The notes under the pieces are model-generated. The model was not told where the DNA came from. It worked only from the letters and a program-made list of their open reading frames with translations, and ran no database searches. The translations under genes were made by a program, and so were the position numbers. A stretch of DNA of 64,000 nt from Isoetes taiwanensis (taxonomy: Eukaryota > Streptophyta > Lycopodiopsida > Isoetales > Isoetaceae). The DNA lies in contig JAJEKV010000008.1 in the NCBI GenBank assembly GCA_021234155.1, positions 2,232,307 to 2,296,306 on the forward strand, in the 5' to 3' direction. Positions 24,559 to 34,199 of the stretch are shown here, piece by piece. Position 1 is the first letter of the stretch, and the number at the start of each line of letters is the position of its first letter.

Positions 24559-25657
24559 AAACATAATATAGTAAAACATGCGTAAATGCAGAGAAAAATA
24601 ACTCTATGCTAGACTAAAACTATTGTTTCAAAAAGCGAGGCTATGCATTGGCCTATCATTATAAGCTGATATGTTAATAAATGTTAACACTTATATTGGT
24701 TCTAGGGATGAGCTATGTCATTATAGAATATTTGCTAGATAGAACAACTCAAACATTACTTTCTCATTTACATTACGATTCACCATTTCGAAGCTCGACA
24801 AACTTACCAAGATTTACGGATCTTCAACCACGAAGAAGAAAGTGGTCACGTAGCCATTATCAGACCCAAAGCACATAACATAAATAGGAAAGAATTACAT
24901 TTTACCCTAAATTTTAGCTTGCATTGCGTCGACCAAATCTATGACCCAAGAGAAATGGTGAATGCATCTATTTAAAGGACAACAAACAATTAGAAAGCAT
25001 ATTCTTAAGCGATAATGAATTAAAAGGATGCGGGGAATAAACGATAAGTCATAAAACAATGAGCTCTTACCATTGAAAACAATCAAAATTCTAAGCACCA
25101 GCGATATGTAATTATTGCATGTGAGCGAAATCGTTAAACTAAATGCATAAAAAACAAAGCGTGAACTGTCTTAATCATCAATGTATGAACACTCTTTTTC
25201 TTTGGAAATGTATTTGAAGGCAGTGCATGTTGCATAGCCTAAGGGATGCTTGTATTACATTAACCAACTTGCAAAGATTTCTAGCCATATTGCATAACTC
25301 ACAGGAGATGCCTCTGTCCTGGATGCATCTATTTGGAATGCAACAAACAATTAAGAAGAATAAAAGCTATTACCATTGAAAGACCGTCTCGGTTCCAAGC
25401 ACCGCCAAGCTCTTGTGTCTCATGCACATAGGACAAACAAATGTGTTAAAACCAAATGCAAAGAATATAAAAATGTAAATCTATGGTTACTATATCTGCA
25501 CTAAAGAAGGCAAATCAACGCAACCCATTGTGCAAAACCCCAATGCAGGTTTTAGTCTTAAGGCATTCTTTTCTGTTTGTGAGTTACTTGCTAGTAAACT
25601 CTCTCGTCGTGATACTCTCTGCCATGATATTCCCCAAATTTGAAGCGGATTAAATTT

Positions 25658-25973
25658 TCAAGACCATTTGGCTAAACATCCATCTCCAAATTCCGAATCG
25701 CGACCTAGTTTTGGAGAAGAATGAATGGGTCTAGGCTGGTTGAGCAGCAAAGAAGGGAGAAGAATATGAAGGCAAATTCTAACACCCATAGGCTGCGTTA
25801 ACGAAGCTAGATACATAGCTTCCCTAATGGAGCTAGTTCGCTCTTGCTTCCTCTGAAGGAGCCTCGCCCGATGCAAGCTGATCCGATTTAATCCATGAGC
25901 TCACGCTAATTAGCCAAGCATCCGTTTCTTTATCATAGTCGAAAGAAGAACTTTTGTTGCTTGAGAAAGCCAT
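25658..25973 (-). pseudogene. Captured first-exon-like fragment near the Helitron 5' end
   Basis: A minus-strand ATG at 25973 opens a frame MAFSSNKSSSFDYDKETDAW and runs 46 codons to a TAG at 25833-25835. A one-base shift there leads into a second open stretch (SIREAMYLASLTQPMGVRI) that continues to about 25658. An acidic/serine-rich N-terminus followed by a helical segment looks like real protein. A telomere-motif-rich stretch lies upstream (26200-26237), as in many plant promoters. Parent gene unknown. Confidence 0.3.
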
Positions 25974-26199
25974 AACGTTTGGTTTAGGGTTCTACCGCTG
26001 CAGCAATTCTCTTTTTAATAAAACACGCGTCGATACTTGTGGGCTTACGGATCATTAGATTAGGACACTTGCTCTTGCGGTTACGCTTTCACATTTAACC
26101 TCCCCGCTTCACCCAAGAATGATGGAAGGCGGAGGAGGCCATAATGGTGGCCCTTCCATTCGGGCCACCTTGACAAAGAAAAAGCGGGCCCGATACATG

Positions 26200-26237
26200 A
26201 AAACCCTAAATGTCGAAAATAGGGTTAGGGTTTAGTT
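26200..26237. other. Telomere-motif cluster near the Helitron 5' end
   Basis: AAACCCTAAAT, then AGGGTTAGGGTTTAG about ten bases later: an inverted pair of plant telomere-type motifs (telo-box). Such boxes are common near transcription starts of plant housekeeping genes; here it may have been captured with a promoter. Confidence 0.45.
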
Positions 26238-26273
26238 GACGACATACTTACCCAATAACATTATAATATAGGA

Positions 26274-27010
26274 TACTAGGAACACCTGATTATTTGTCCT
26301 AGTTATGAAACCCATGTAAACTAATGAGAGGAGGGTTTAGCATTGGTATGGGACAATGCTAGATCCTTATCAACAGGTTAGAGTTACATGTGGTGGCGAG
26401 TAGTATCCGTAAGATACTTGACTCCGCATCTAGTACAGCGGAGTAGACGAACATCGGGGATGCTTGTCTTAGGGAGTTTATGCGGGGCATGATACTGGAT
26501 GAGCGTGGCTTGTCTAAATAAGAACAAGAGGTACTTGTGAGGTGAAGCTTGTCGTTGGTATGGGACAGTGGCATGCGGAACCAACAGTCGAGTAGCCTGG
26601 GTTCTATAATGCCTGCAGTTCTCCCTTACACTGGATCCACCAGCGCGGGGGTTCTAGACGACGTATTGTCTAGATATGGTGGGGTGTGTCTGCTTGGTAG
26701 ATGCTATGGTGCGTGTGGTGGATTCCATATGTGTGTTCTTGCAGTCCGTTAGTCGTTGCTTCTGTTGACACTCATTGGATAACTCTTATGCATGTTACTA
26801 ACATATGGAAGCTTGTATGCGGTGTTTGATAGGCCGGTAGAAGCGACGCGTGTGCATTTAGTTATCTTGTCTTTGTCATCTTGTTCCCCTGTATCACGTG
26901 GCTTTCATGTATATAGCCTCGTGGGAGGCAAGTACTTGTTACCAGGTACTCGATGGTTTGATGTGAATACAATCGAAATTTTTGGTACTAAAATTTTGGT
27001 TAAGTAAACA
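26274..27010 (+). repeat. 3' LTR of element A, right part
   Basis: Matches 16699 to about 17432, including the shared GGTTTAGCATTGGTATGGGA and GAACAAGAGGTACTTGTGAG stretches. Separated from the left part by the 3133-base Helitron. The exact 3' end is uncertain because the two LTR copies differ in their last ten bases. Confidence 0.8.
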
Positions 27011-28430
27011 CAATTACGAATTTGTCGCGGAATCTTTTTTTTCTGATCGACCTCCTTGCCTAAAGTAGAACCAAGAGCTTCTTTGCTAAAAACCGAGTTG
27101 TGATGTGCTAGAGCTTAGCTTCATCGCGTGTAGCGGAATTGGGCTTAGGCCACCTGGAACCAGCAGGTTGATCTCTGAAAGCATGGGCCTGTCTTGTTTG
27201 CTATAATAACTCTGAGCTTTCGGCTTTATTGCTACAAATAGAAGACAGGATGTAGTATAAGATGTTGCGAACCTAAATCTTATAAAAACACTTGTTTTAT
27301 GGCTTCGAGTCCATGCCAGTGAGTAGAAACCCAGAGGAACCCGATGCAGACTACCGTAACTTTTATTACAGTACTAATTATTTAAGAGGAGGGGATACCA
27401 AGGTCCAGAATCCCCAAGCATTTAGGATTCAACCATACCATGGCTTTAAATCATAGATTATGCTTTATTGAGACTATAGTCCCTCCTTAGAGATCTAGTT
27501 TTGCATGCCTGGTTAGGGACGGAACTTGAAGCCACGTTTGAATACCCAGTGGTCTTAGCAAGCCTTGGTAGCTTAAACTGTAGAACCATGCCTTAGAATA
27601 TTCATGACAGAACCATTCTTTAATCCATAATGGGGTTACTAGCAAAGACTATCGAATATGGGATTCTCTTGCTTTAAATTTATATTCTTGCTCGTTGGTT
27701 AACCATTGTTTGCAATGTTTGTCTCGTGCTCTAAAATAGTATTGCCAGTGCTTATTGTTAAGTTGCGACATAAGTGTATCTTGCATAAATGATGTATAGA
27801 ATTTAAGAATATGGGTCGAATCCATCTTGTGGAGATCTATATTATGCAAAGGTTCTTAATTGTATGACGTGGCATCCTGCATTATCATTGAACGACCCAT
27901 CTTCGGAGGGATGGGGCGGCTGTGTGACTCCGCATCCATGGCCAGAGGGGGAGGGCTAGACGGATGTGGCCAAGGGGAGAGCCCCCTTGTATTAAGGCCT
28001 GTACGTACAATGGATTGGAATGTGTCTCCTTGGGGTCGCGACCCAAGGGGAAGGTTAGACTGGATCAGAGATCCTAGGCATGTAGTTATGCATTTAGACT
28101 TGAGATTGTTTGAGATTTATCATCTAATCTTTGCAGGATAAAAGGAGCGAGATAAGCCTCTATTGTCATGTATTGGACATAACTAGATATTTCATGATTA
28201 GTATACTTGTTGGTTCCCTACCCTAGTATTCCCCACTTAGTCCATGTGGACTAACCCCTTATTGCTTGATGTATGTTTGCTAAAGATGGCACGTCCGGAT
28301 GAGCCAAGCATCATGTTACACTTAGATTCCTTCATAACGTGGTGGTTTCGAGAAACCGGAGATGAGCCAGAGTTGGTGTCGAAGCACCGGATCTATGAGC
28401 TTCTGATTGACCTCTTCAGACAGATTTATT
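27011..28430 (+). other. Probable middle of element B 5' LTR, no clear gene
   Basis: Lies between the end of element A and the 400 bases of LTR-B that precede the PBS. It has no counterpart in the shorter LTR of element C and no recognised coding domain. If A is nested in B, this is internal LTR-B sequence that C has lost. A TTTGCAGG acceptor-like motif occurs at 28131-28138, before the small ORF. Confidence 0.35.
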
Positions 28431-28543
28431 ATGAGCAGAGGCAACCGAGGGTTGACCTCTTGGATCGAGAGTCTGGAGAGGAATCCTCAAGATCTGGTTC
28501 TACTGGGTCCTCTTCAGTCACCTCGGATAGAGGATCTGAGTGA
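28286..28543 (+). CDS. Small ORF at the end of LTR-B, unknown protein
   Basis: 85 codons from the ATG at 28286 (MARPDEPSIMLHLDSF at the start) to TGA at 28541-28543. The N-terminal half is predicted helical with aromatic residues. The C-terminal half is acidic and serine-rich, ending SVTSDRGSE. The last 36 or so codons are inside LTR-B. In element C the homologous LTR (42176-42290, minus) keeps the same frame, an in-frame three-base length difference, mostly third-base changes and the same GSE-stop ending. In both, the stop lies 293-294 bases before the LTR end. This suggests coding constraint. I know no such LTR-encoded protein. Chance is possible because C lacks the N-terminal half. Confidence 0.4.
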   Translation: MARPDEPSIMLHLDSFITWWFRETGDEPELVSKHRIYELLIDLFRQIYYEQRQPRVDLLDRESGEESSRSGSTGSSSVTSDRGSE

Positions 28544-28836
28544 TCTTGCTATGTTTTGTTGTACAGACATCTGTTGTTATCTTTTGGACATGCTGTTAGC
28601 ATATCTTTTGTATAAGCTGTGAGACTATATGTTATGTGATATCATATGGCGTGATGGGATTTTTGTAATATGTGTGCCTAAGTTATTGTTATTTTGGGAT
28701 CTTATGAATATGAACAAGGAGATTTGGCAGTTCTTGTATGAATTGTATTGTTACGATAGTTAGGTTATCTTGTTTTAAGTGTAGTTATGTTGTAACGCGA
28801 GCGACAGCCTAGGCCAAGACGGCTGGGTCTGTCTCA
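28431..28836 (+). repeat. 3' end of element B 5' LTR
   Basis: From the GAGGCAACCGAGGGTTG motif (28438) to TGTCTCA at 28836 it aligns with the last 400 bases of the LTR of element C (41882-42290, reverse). It is followed by GTT and the PBS. Confidence 0.8.
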
Positions 28837-28839
28837 GTT

Positions 28840-28851
28840 TGGTATCAGAGC
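28840..28851 (+). other. Primer binding site of element B
   Basis: TGGTATCAGAGC, the classic complement of plant initiator methionine tRNA, three bases after the LTR end. Confidence 0.9.
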
Positions 28852-28973
28852 GAAGATTTCTGACACCTTCGAGATGTGGGAATTATGGGATAATAATCAG
28901 AGAATTCTACTATAAAGTAGAATGGTTTGGCGTGGGAATAACCGTTATTGTCCTTTTCCAGGTGAATAGCAGG

Positions 28974-29972
28974 ATGTCTGGAAACGAGAGCGACAATTCG
29001 GGGGAGCTGGAGGTAGTAATAACCCTCCGAGCATAACTGAACAGATTTTGACAGCTCTGCAGCAACAGCTGGCCACTGTGCAACAACAGGTTGCTAAGAA
29101 GGATGATGACCTTGATGAAGTTAATAAGGTTTTGAAGCAGCTCAAATGGGAGACTTTCAGTAGTAAGGATACCATGGGTGAGGATGCTAATGCATGGCTA
29201 AAGGGGATTGAGTTCTATTTTGAAGTAAAGAAAACCCCCGAGCTGCTAAATGCAACTATTGCTGATATGTTGTTGACTGGACCTGCTAAGATATGGTGGG
29301 ATGAGTATAAGAAAGATAATCTTTTGGTTTTGAGCCAAATTTCATGGGATACTTTTAATGACGCTTTCATACTCCATTACCTACCTGCTGGGTTTGAACT
29401 AGAGCAGATGAACAAATTTCAGAATCTTGTTCAAGAGGACACTGTGGAGGGATATGCCAATAAGTTTAGGGCATTGTTGCCATATGGATCTACTATGACT
29501 GTGGCACCGTTAGCCGATAAATTTATTCATGGGTTGAAGCCCGAGCTAACTCTGTTAGTAGGGGGAGTGACATATCCTAGCTTGGAAGAAGCTATAAGAG
29601 TTTCTAAGTTTAAAAAGCAAGTCCAGGATAGGATTAAGCAGAGCCGGGAAGAGGCAGCCAAACATTGGAAACCTGCAAGGGATTGTTGTTCCTGGTGGTC
29701 CTGGAGGAAATGTACGCCCTACGCCTGCAAGGCAGACAAATGCATCAGCTCAGATGAGCCAGGAGGAACGAGAACGATGTCGTCGGGAAGGATTATGTTT
29801 CTTCTGCAAAGAGGCTGGGCATAATGCGGCACGTTGTCCCCGTAAATGGAGGAACATGAATAATGCCGGGCAGCAGGCTGCTGGAACTGCTGAGTATGAC
29901 CAAAATGCTGCTCATGGGAATCGAAGTAATCAGCCTCAGGCTAGTGGTGGAACTCCACGAAATTGGAATAGA
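28974..29972 (+). pseudogene. gag of element B
   Basis: Starts at the ATG 28974 (MSGNESDNSG). Two extra Gs relative to element C in a G run at 28998-29003 shift the frame. The main frame resumes at 29048 and shows the retrotransposon gag core: ANAWLKGIEFYFEV, GPAKIWWDEYK, WDTFNDAFILHYLPAGF, MNKFQNLVQEDTVEGYANKF. A deletion near 29690, seen against C, shifts the frame again. The CCHC zinc knuckle CFFCKEAGHNAARC is in the frame 29754-29975. Nucleocapsid and capsid roles are inferred from the family. Two frame changes make it non-functional as written. Confidence 0.85.
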
Positions 29973-30080
29973 TGAGCAGCGAGTACGCAAAGTATTGCTA
30001 GTCCACGAAACGCTCGTACTGAGGAGAGGCCTGCACGGGCCCACGCCGTTACACTGGAAGAATCAAAAGCGGAACCAGAT

Positions 30081-31990
30081 ATGCGCGCCTATGCTATTGG
30101 TGGAGATCCTCCAGAATACCTTGCTACTGACGTTATCCATCTTTCAAGTAGCGTTCAAACACAACCTTTCCATTTTCTGATTGACAGTGGTAGTATGCAT
30201 AATTTTATTTCACCTAGATTGATTGATCAGTTGGGTTTAGATGTGACTGCACGACACCCTAGATCAGTAGAATTAGAAGATGGTGTGATTAAGATGTCAA
30301 ATGGTTGTATTCCGCGGTGAAACTCTATAGATTAGTATTCCGTGCTAATTTTGAAGTACTTGATCTGGGGAAGTATGATTTAATTCTGGGGATGTCATGG
30401 TTGAGAGCCGTAGGTGCCTATATAAATTGTAAGGAGAGAGCTATCCTCTGCACGTTGTCAGATGGTTCATTTAAGAGACTGGGTAGTCGTCTTATGATTT
30501 GTGGTCCTGTGCTATCATGTCAGCAGGCTAACCGCTATTTGCTATTTGCGCAAGGGGGGGATTATGTATGTCGGAATGCTAACCAAAACTGCAGAGATGC
30601 AAGAAACTATCGTTCCTCAGCTTATTCAGACTGTGTTAAAAGAATTCGAAGATGTATTTCCTGATAAGCTAAGGGAATTACCTCCTTTTCGTGAGGTGAA
30701 CCATGAAATCAAATTGCTCCCTGGATCTGCGCCACCTTCACGACCTCCTTACTATTTTAATGTTGTAGAGATGGTGGAATTAAAGAAGCAATTGGAAGAA
30801 TTAGTGGAGCAAGGATTTATTAGGCCTAGTACATCTCCATTTGGAGCTCCTGTTGTAAAGAAAAAGGATGGCAGTTTGTGCCTATGTGTTGATTACAGAT
30901 TGTTGAATCAGATTACTATCAAGAATGGTTATGCTTTGCCCCTGCCACTATCTTTTGGACTTGGGCATTTAGATGCTATATGACCTATGCCTCCACAAGT
31001 ATAGATGATCTGTTTGATCAATTAAGTGGTAGTAAATTCTTTTCTAAGATTGATTTGCGCTCTGGCTACCACCAGATCAGAATTAAGGAAGAAGACATTC
31101 CTAAAACTGTTTTCCGTACAAGATATGGACATTATGAATTTGTAGTAATGCCATTCGGACTTACTAATGCGCCATCCATTTTTATGAGGCTTATGAACAT
31201 TCGATGACATTCTGATCCATTCTAAAACGTTAGAAGAGCATGTGGAGCACTTGCGTGCAGTTTTGAATCTTTTGAGACAGCATAGCTCTACGGTAAACTT
31301 TCCAAATGCAGTTTTGCTCAAGAGCAGTTGATTTATTTGGGACATGTTGTCTCCAGCAAGGGAATTGAACCAGATCCTGAAAAGGTGAAAGCTATATAGG
31401 AATGGCCTCAACCTCAATCTGTAAGGGAAATTAGGGCATTTATGGGTTTGGCTGGGTATTATAGCAAGTTTGTTAAGCAATTTTCCAAGAGGGCAGCTCC
31501 TTTGACCAATCTGCTTCAAAAGGATCTAGCTTTTCAATGGTCTGAAGTATGCCAGCGCAGCTTTCACTTTTTGAAGGATGCTTTGATGCATGCACCTATT
31601 CTACAGATTCCTTGCATCGAACGAGAATTTTGTGTAGAAACTGATGCCTCGGGCACTGGCATTGGGGGTGCTTTACAGCAAGATGGCCATGTGTGTGCGT
31701 ATGAATCTAAAAAGCTCAGTCTAGCTGAACAGAATTATCCAACACATGACTTGGAGATGCTTGCAATTGTGCATGCTTTGAAATTGTGGAGACATTACCT
31801 AGTGGATAAGAAATTTCTTCTTAAGACAGATCATAAGAGTCTTAAGTACTTTGTAACGCAGCCGCAGCTGAATAATCGCCAGAAGAGATGGATGCAATTG
31901 TTGCAATAATATGATTTTACTATAATGTATCAGCCTGACAAGGATAACGTGATCGCAGATGCGTTATCCCGACGATCGTATTGTGCTGTA
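30081..31990 (+). pseudogene. Protease, reverse transcriptase and RNase H of element B
   Basis: Protease active-site motif LIDSGSMHNFISPRL at 30176-30220. RT blocks follow: [40 protein letters not shown], then [20 protein letters not shown] (about 31030-31100). Next comes a deletion of about 43 bases after RLMN (31195-31200), which removes the residues before the catalytic DD seen intact in element C. RNase H at 31442-31909 shows FCVETDASGTGIGGALQQDG and AYESKKLS. Stops occur at 31396-31400 (TAG) and 31907 (TAA). The ALSRR end of RNase H is at 31960. Confidence 0.88.
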
Positions 31991-32189
31991 ATTAGTATTG
32001 CTATTAATCAATGGGACAGCAACTTAAGTCAGTTAATCCATAACGATTCTCATTATCGACCTATAATAGCAGCACTTGAGCAAGGTCAAAGCAAGGATCC
32101 TTATAGATTGGAAAGGTCTAGATTGTTTTATCAGAATCGACTATGTATACCTGATAATACAGAGTTTAAACAGCAAATTCTAAAGGAAG

Positions 32190-33455
32190 CTCATGACAGT
32201 CCAGTATCGGGTCACCCTGGAATTCAGAAAACCCTTCGTAAAGTTCGTAAACAGTTCTTTTGGCCTGGCATGAAAAAGAAAATACTAAATTATGTAGCAA
32301 GATGCCTACTATGTCAGAAGGTGAAAGCTTCTCGACAGAAGATTGCCGGTGAGTTGCAACCTCTGGATATCCCAGATGCAAAATAGGAAAGTCTCTATAT
32401 GGATTTTATTGTGGGTTTGCCCAGAACTCGAGCAGGATATGATTTCATTTATGTTGTAATGGATCGTCTCACCACTAAGTAAGCTCATTTCATGCCAACC
32501 AGAACTACGGCTACTGCAGCAGATGTTGCAAAGATATTCATCAAAGATGTATTCCGTTTGCATGGAATGCCTAAGGTCATTGTATCCGACAGAGATACAC
32601 GTTTTGTTGGTCAGTTTTGGCAAGCTTTGTTCCAAGGAGTTGGAACTCAGTTGCGGATGAGCACCGCGTATCATCCTCAGACGGATGGCCAGGTGGAAAG
32701 AGTTAATCAGGTTGTGGAAGACATGCTTTGGATGTATGTGCCAGAACATCCACATTCTTGGGAATCTTATCTATATTTAATCGAGTTTGCCTACAACAAC
32801 ACGTATCAGGATTCCATAAAAATGAGCCCATTTGAGGCAGTATATGGACAAGAATGCAGATATCCATTGACCTGGTGTAGTCCGCAATGTAAAGTAGATT
32901 TGGTTCAGACTATGGGAGAAGATATTGGAACACAGCTCAGAATTATCAGACATAACATTGCTACAGCACAGAATAGACAGAAACAATATGCAGATAAGAG
33001 GAGGAGACCCTTGGAGTTCCAAAAAGATGATATGGTATTTCTTAAGATAAATCCTAAGCAAGGTACTTTGAGATTTAAGAAAGCTGGGAAGCTAGCACCT
33101 AGGTATGCAGGGCCTTTCAAAATTATCCAGCGTGTAGGGAATGCTGCATATCGTTTGGAATTGCCGCCTGAGATTAAGGTGCATAACGTATTCCATGTCA
33201 GCAACTTACGTAAGTACCTACCCGATCCATCTCGTATCTTTGCCACGGGGATAACTGGTTGCGGTCGAAGAAACTCTCATGATCAAACCTCATAAGATTT
33301 TGCAAGTTGACACTAAAATACTGCGAGGCAGAACCATTGAAAAATATTTAGTGCAACGGGCAGGATATCCGCAAGAAGACGCGCCATGGGAGGATGCTAT
33401 CAAATTCAAGGAGCTCTATCCATCCTTTCCAGTAACTCATGAGGACATGAGTTGA
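32190..33455 (+). pseudogene. Integrase and chromodomain of element B
   Basis: Zinc-binding half: GHPGIQKTLRKV...ARCLLCQKVKASRQ (32205-32340). Catalytic triad region: MDFIVGLPRTRAGYDF, VSDRDTRFVGQF (32585), YHPQTDGQVERVNQV (32670-32715), spacing as in the D,D35E family. A TAG at 32383-32385 and a TAA at 32479 interrupt the core. The C-terminal domain keeps GKLAPRYAGPFKI and VHNVFHVSNLRKYLPDP. After one frame change at about 33250 a chromodomain follows (IEKYLVQRAGYP, APWEDAIKF) and ends at TGA 33455. Confidence 0.88.
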
Positions 33456-33472
33456 ATTCTACAAGGTGAGAA

Positions 33473-33976
33473 TGTAACGATCCATGTAGCTTGGTGTTGT
33501 TTTGTAGTAGTGACATTTTAAACGATAGAAATCCATTAACTAAGATTATTTAAACCCTTTTTTATATTTAGCTTAAAAGGTGCGCACCATAAAATAGGGG
33601 AGTGAAGCTTCATTGACTGTGCCAAGGGATGCCACGCTTAAATCAAGACACCCTTCCTGATTAGGAAGATGCCTAATCGAGGCCTTAGGATACTGGCCAT
33701 CACGATAGATTGCCAATTTGTTATTTTCTCGCATTTAGCCAAGCTATAAAAGATTTGGCCATTAGATGAATCTAGACTAATGGGATAATGCCAAATGGCT
33801 TTGCCCATGTGGCTAAAATGTATATAAGAAAATCGATGGATAAGAGCGAAATCGGAAGAAGCGGCTTTGAAGCAAAGCAAAGGGCGGAGGAAGGAGCCGG
33901 AAGCAAACGGGATCACGAACTCTTGCGTAACACGAGCCCGACTTGTAATCTATCAGATTTTTATCTTTGTAGGAAA
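33473..33976 (+). repeat. Truncated 3' LTR of element B
   Basis: Starts TGTAACGATCCATG after a purine-rich stretch, contains TATATAAG at 33821-33828, lacks an internal segment present in the LTR of C, and ends at TTGTAGGAAA. There it meets the inverted LTR of element C. Confidence 0.85.
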
Positions 33977-33978
33977 GG

Positions 33979-34186
33979 GTCGATTAGGCATCTTCCTAAT
34001 CGAAGGGTGTGCCGATTTAGCATGGCATCCCTTGGCACTTGTCAGTCCAGCCCTCGCCCCTATTTTGTGGTGCGCACCTTTTTAAGTTAAATATAAAAAG
34101 GGTTTAAATAACCTTAGTTAATGGATTTCTATCGCTTAAAATGTCACTACTACAAAACAACACCAAGCTATACATGGATTGTTACA
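33979..34186 (-). repeat. Partial 3' LTR of element C, fused to B's LTR
   Basis: Reverse complement of the first 207 bases of LTR-B/C, ending (minus start) at the CA of GTTACA 34186. The purine-rich AAAAAGGTGAGAA (minus) lies just beyond, at 34187-34199. Confidence 0.85.
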
Positions 34187-34199
34187 TTCTCACCTTTTT

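Larger units (their letters stand above)
23141..26273 (-). mobile_element. Non-autonomous Helitron inserted in LTR-A
   Basis: Read on the minus strand, the insertion starts TCCTATATTATAA (26273 downward). It ends with a perfect 7-bp stem, 5-base loop hairpin, then ten bases ending CTAG (CCGTTACTAG, 23150-23141). It sits exactly between an A and a T of the target with no target duplication, shown by comparison with the uninterrupted 5' LTR at 16698/16699. A 5' TC, a 3' hairpin about ten bases from CTRR, and A-T insertion are the defining features of Helitrons. No Rep/helicase frame is visible in 3.1 kb, so it would depend on an autonomous partner. It contains exon-like host gene pieces in the sense orientation. 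Confidence 0.88.
15636..27010 (+). mobile_element. Ty3/gypsy element A (chromovirus) with Helitron in its 3' LTR
   Basis: A full-length but degenerate Ty3/gypsy element. Its 5' LTR is 15636 to about 17438. The 3' LTR is 22077-23140 plus 26274 to about 27010, interrupted by a Helitron. Internal order: PBS 17439, gag, CCHC knuckle near 18508, protease, RT, RNase H, integrase, chromodomain ending near 22015, polypurine tract 22061-22076. LTR starts TGTTATGCC. LTR ends are uncertain by about 10 bases. TTTGT precedes the 5' LTR (15631-15635) and recurs at 27021-27025, but I cannot confirm it as the target duplication. Confidence 0.75.
14974..33976 (+). mobile_element. Ty3/gypsy element B (chromodomain type) hosting element A
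   Basis: Inferred outline: 5' LTR in two parts (14974-15635 and about 27011-28836) separated by element A; PBS at 28840; gag 28974-29972; protease, RT and RNase H 30081-31990; integrase and chromodomain 32190-33455; short polypurine stretch 33463-33472; 3' LTR 33473-33976. The coding order (gag, PR, RT, RH, IN, chromodomain) and the initiator-Met PBS are those of plant chromoviruses. All reading frames are broken, so the element is dead. The 5' boundary depends on the nesting model. If that model is wrong, B begins near 28431 as a fragment. Confidence 0.6.
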
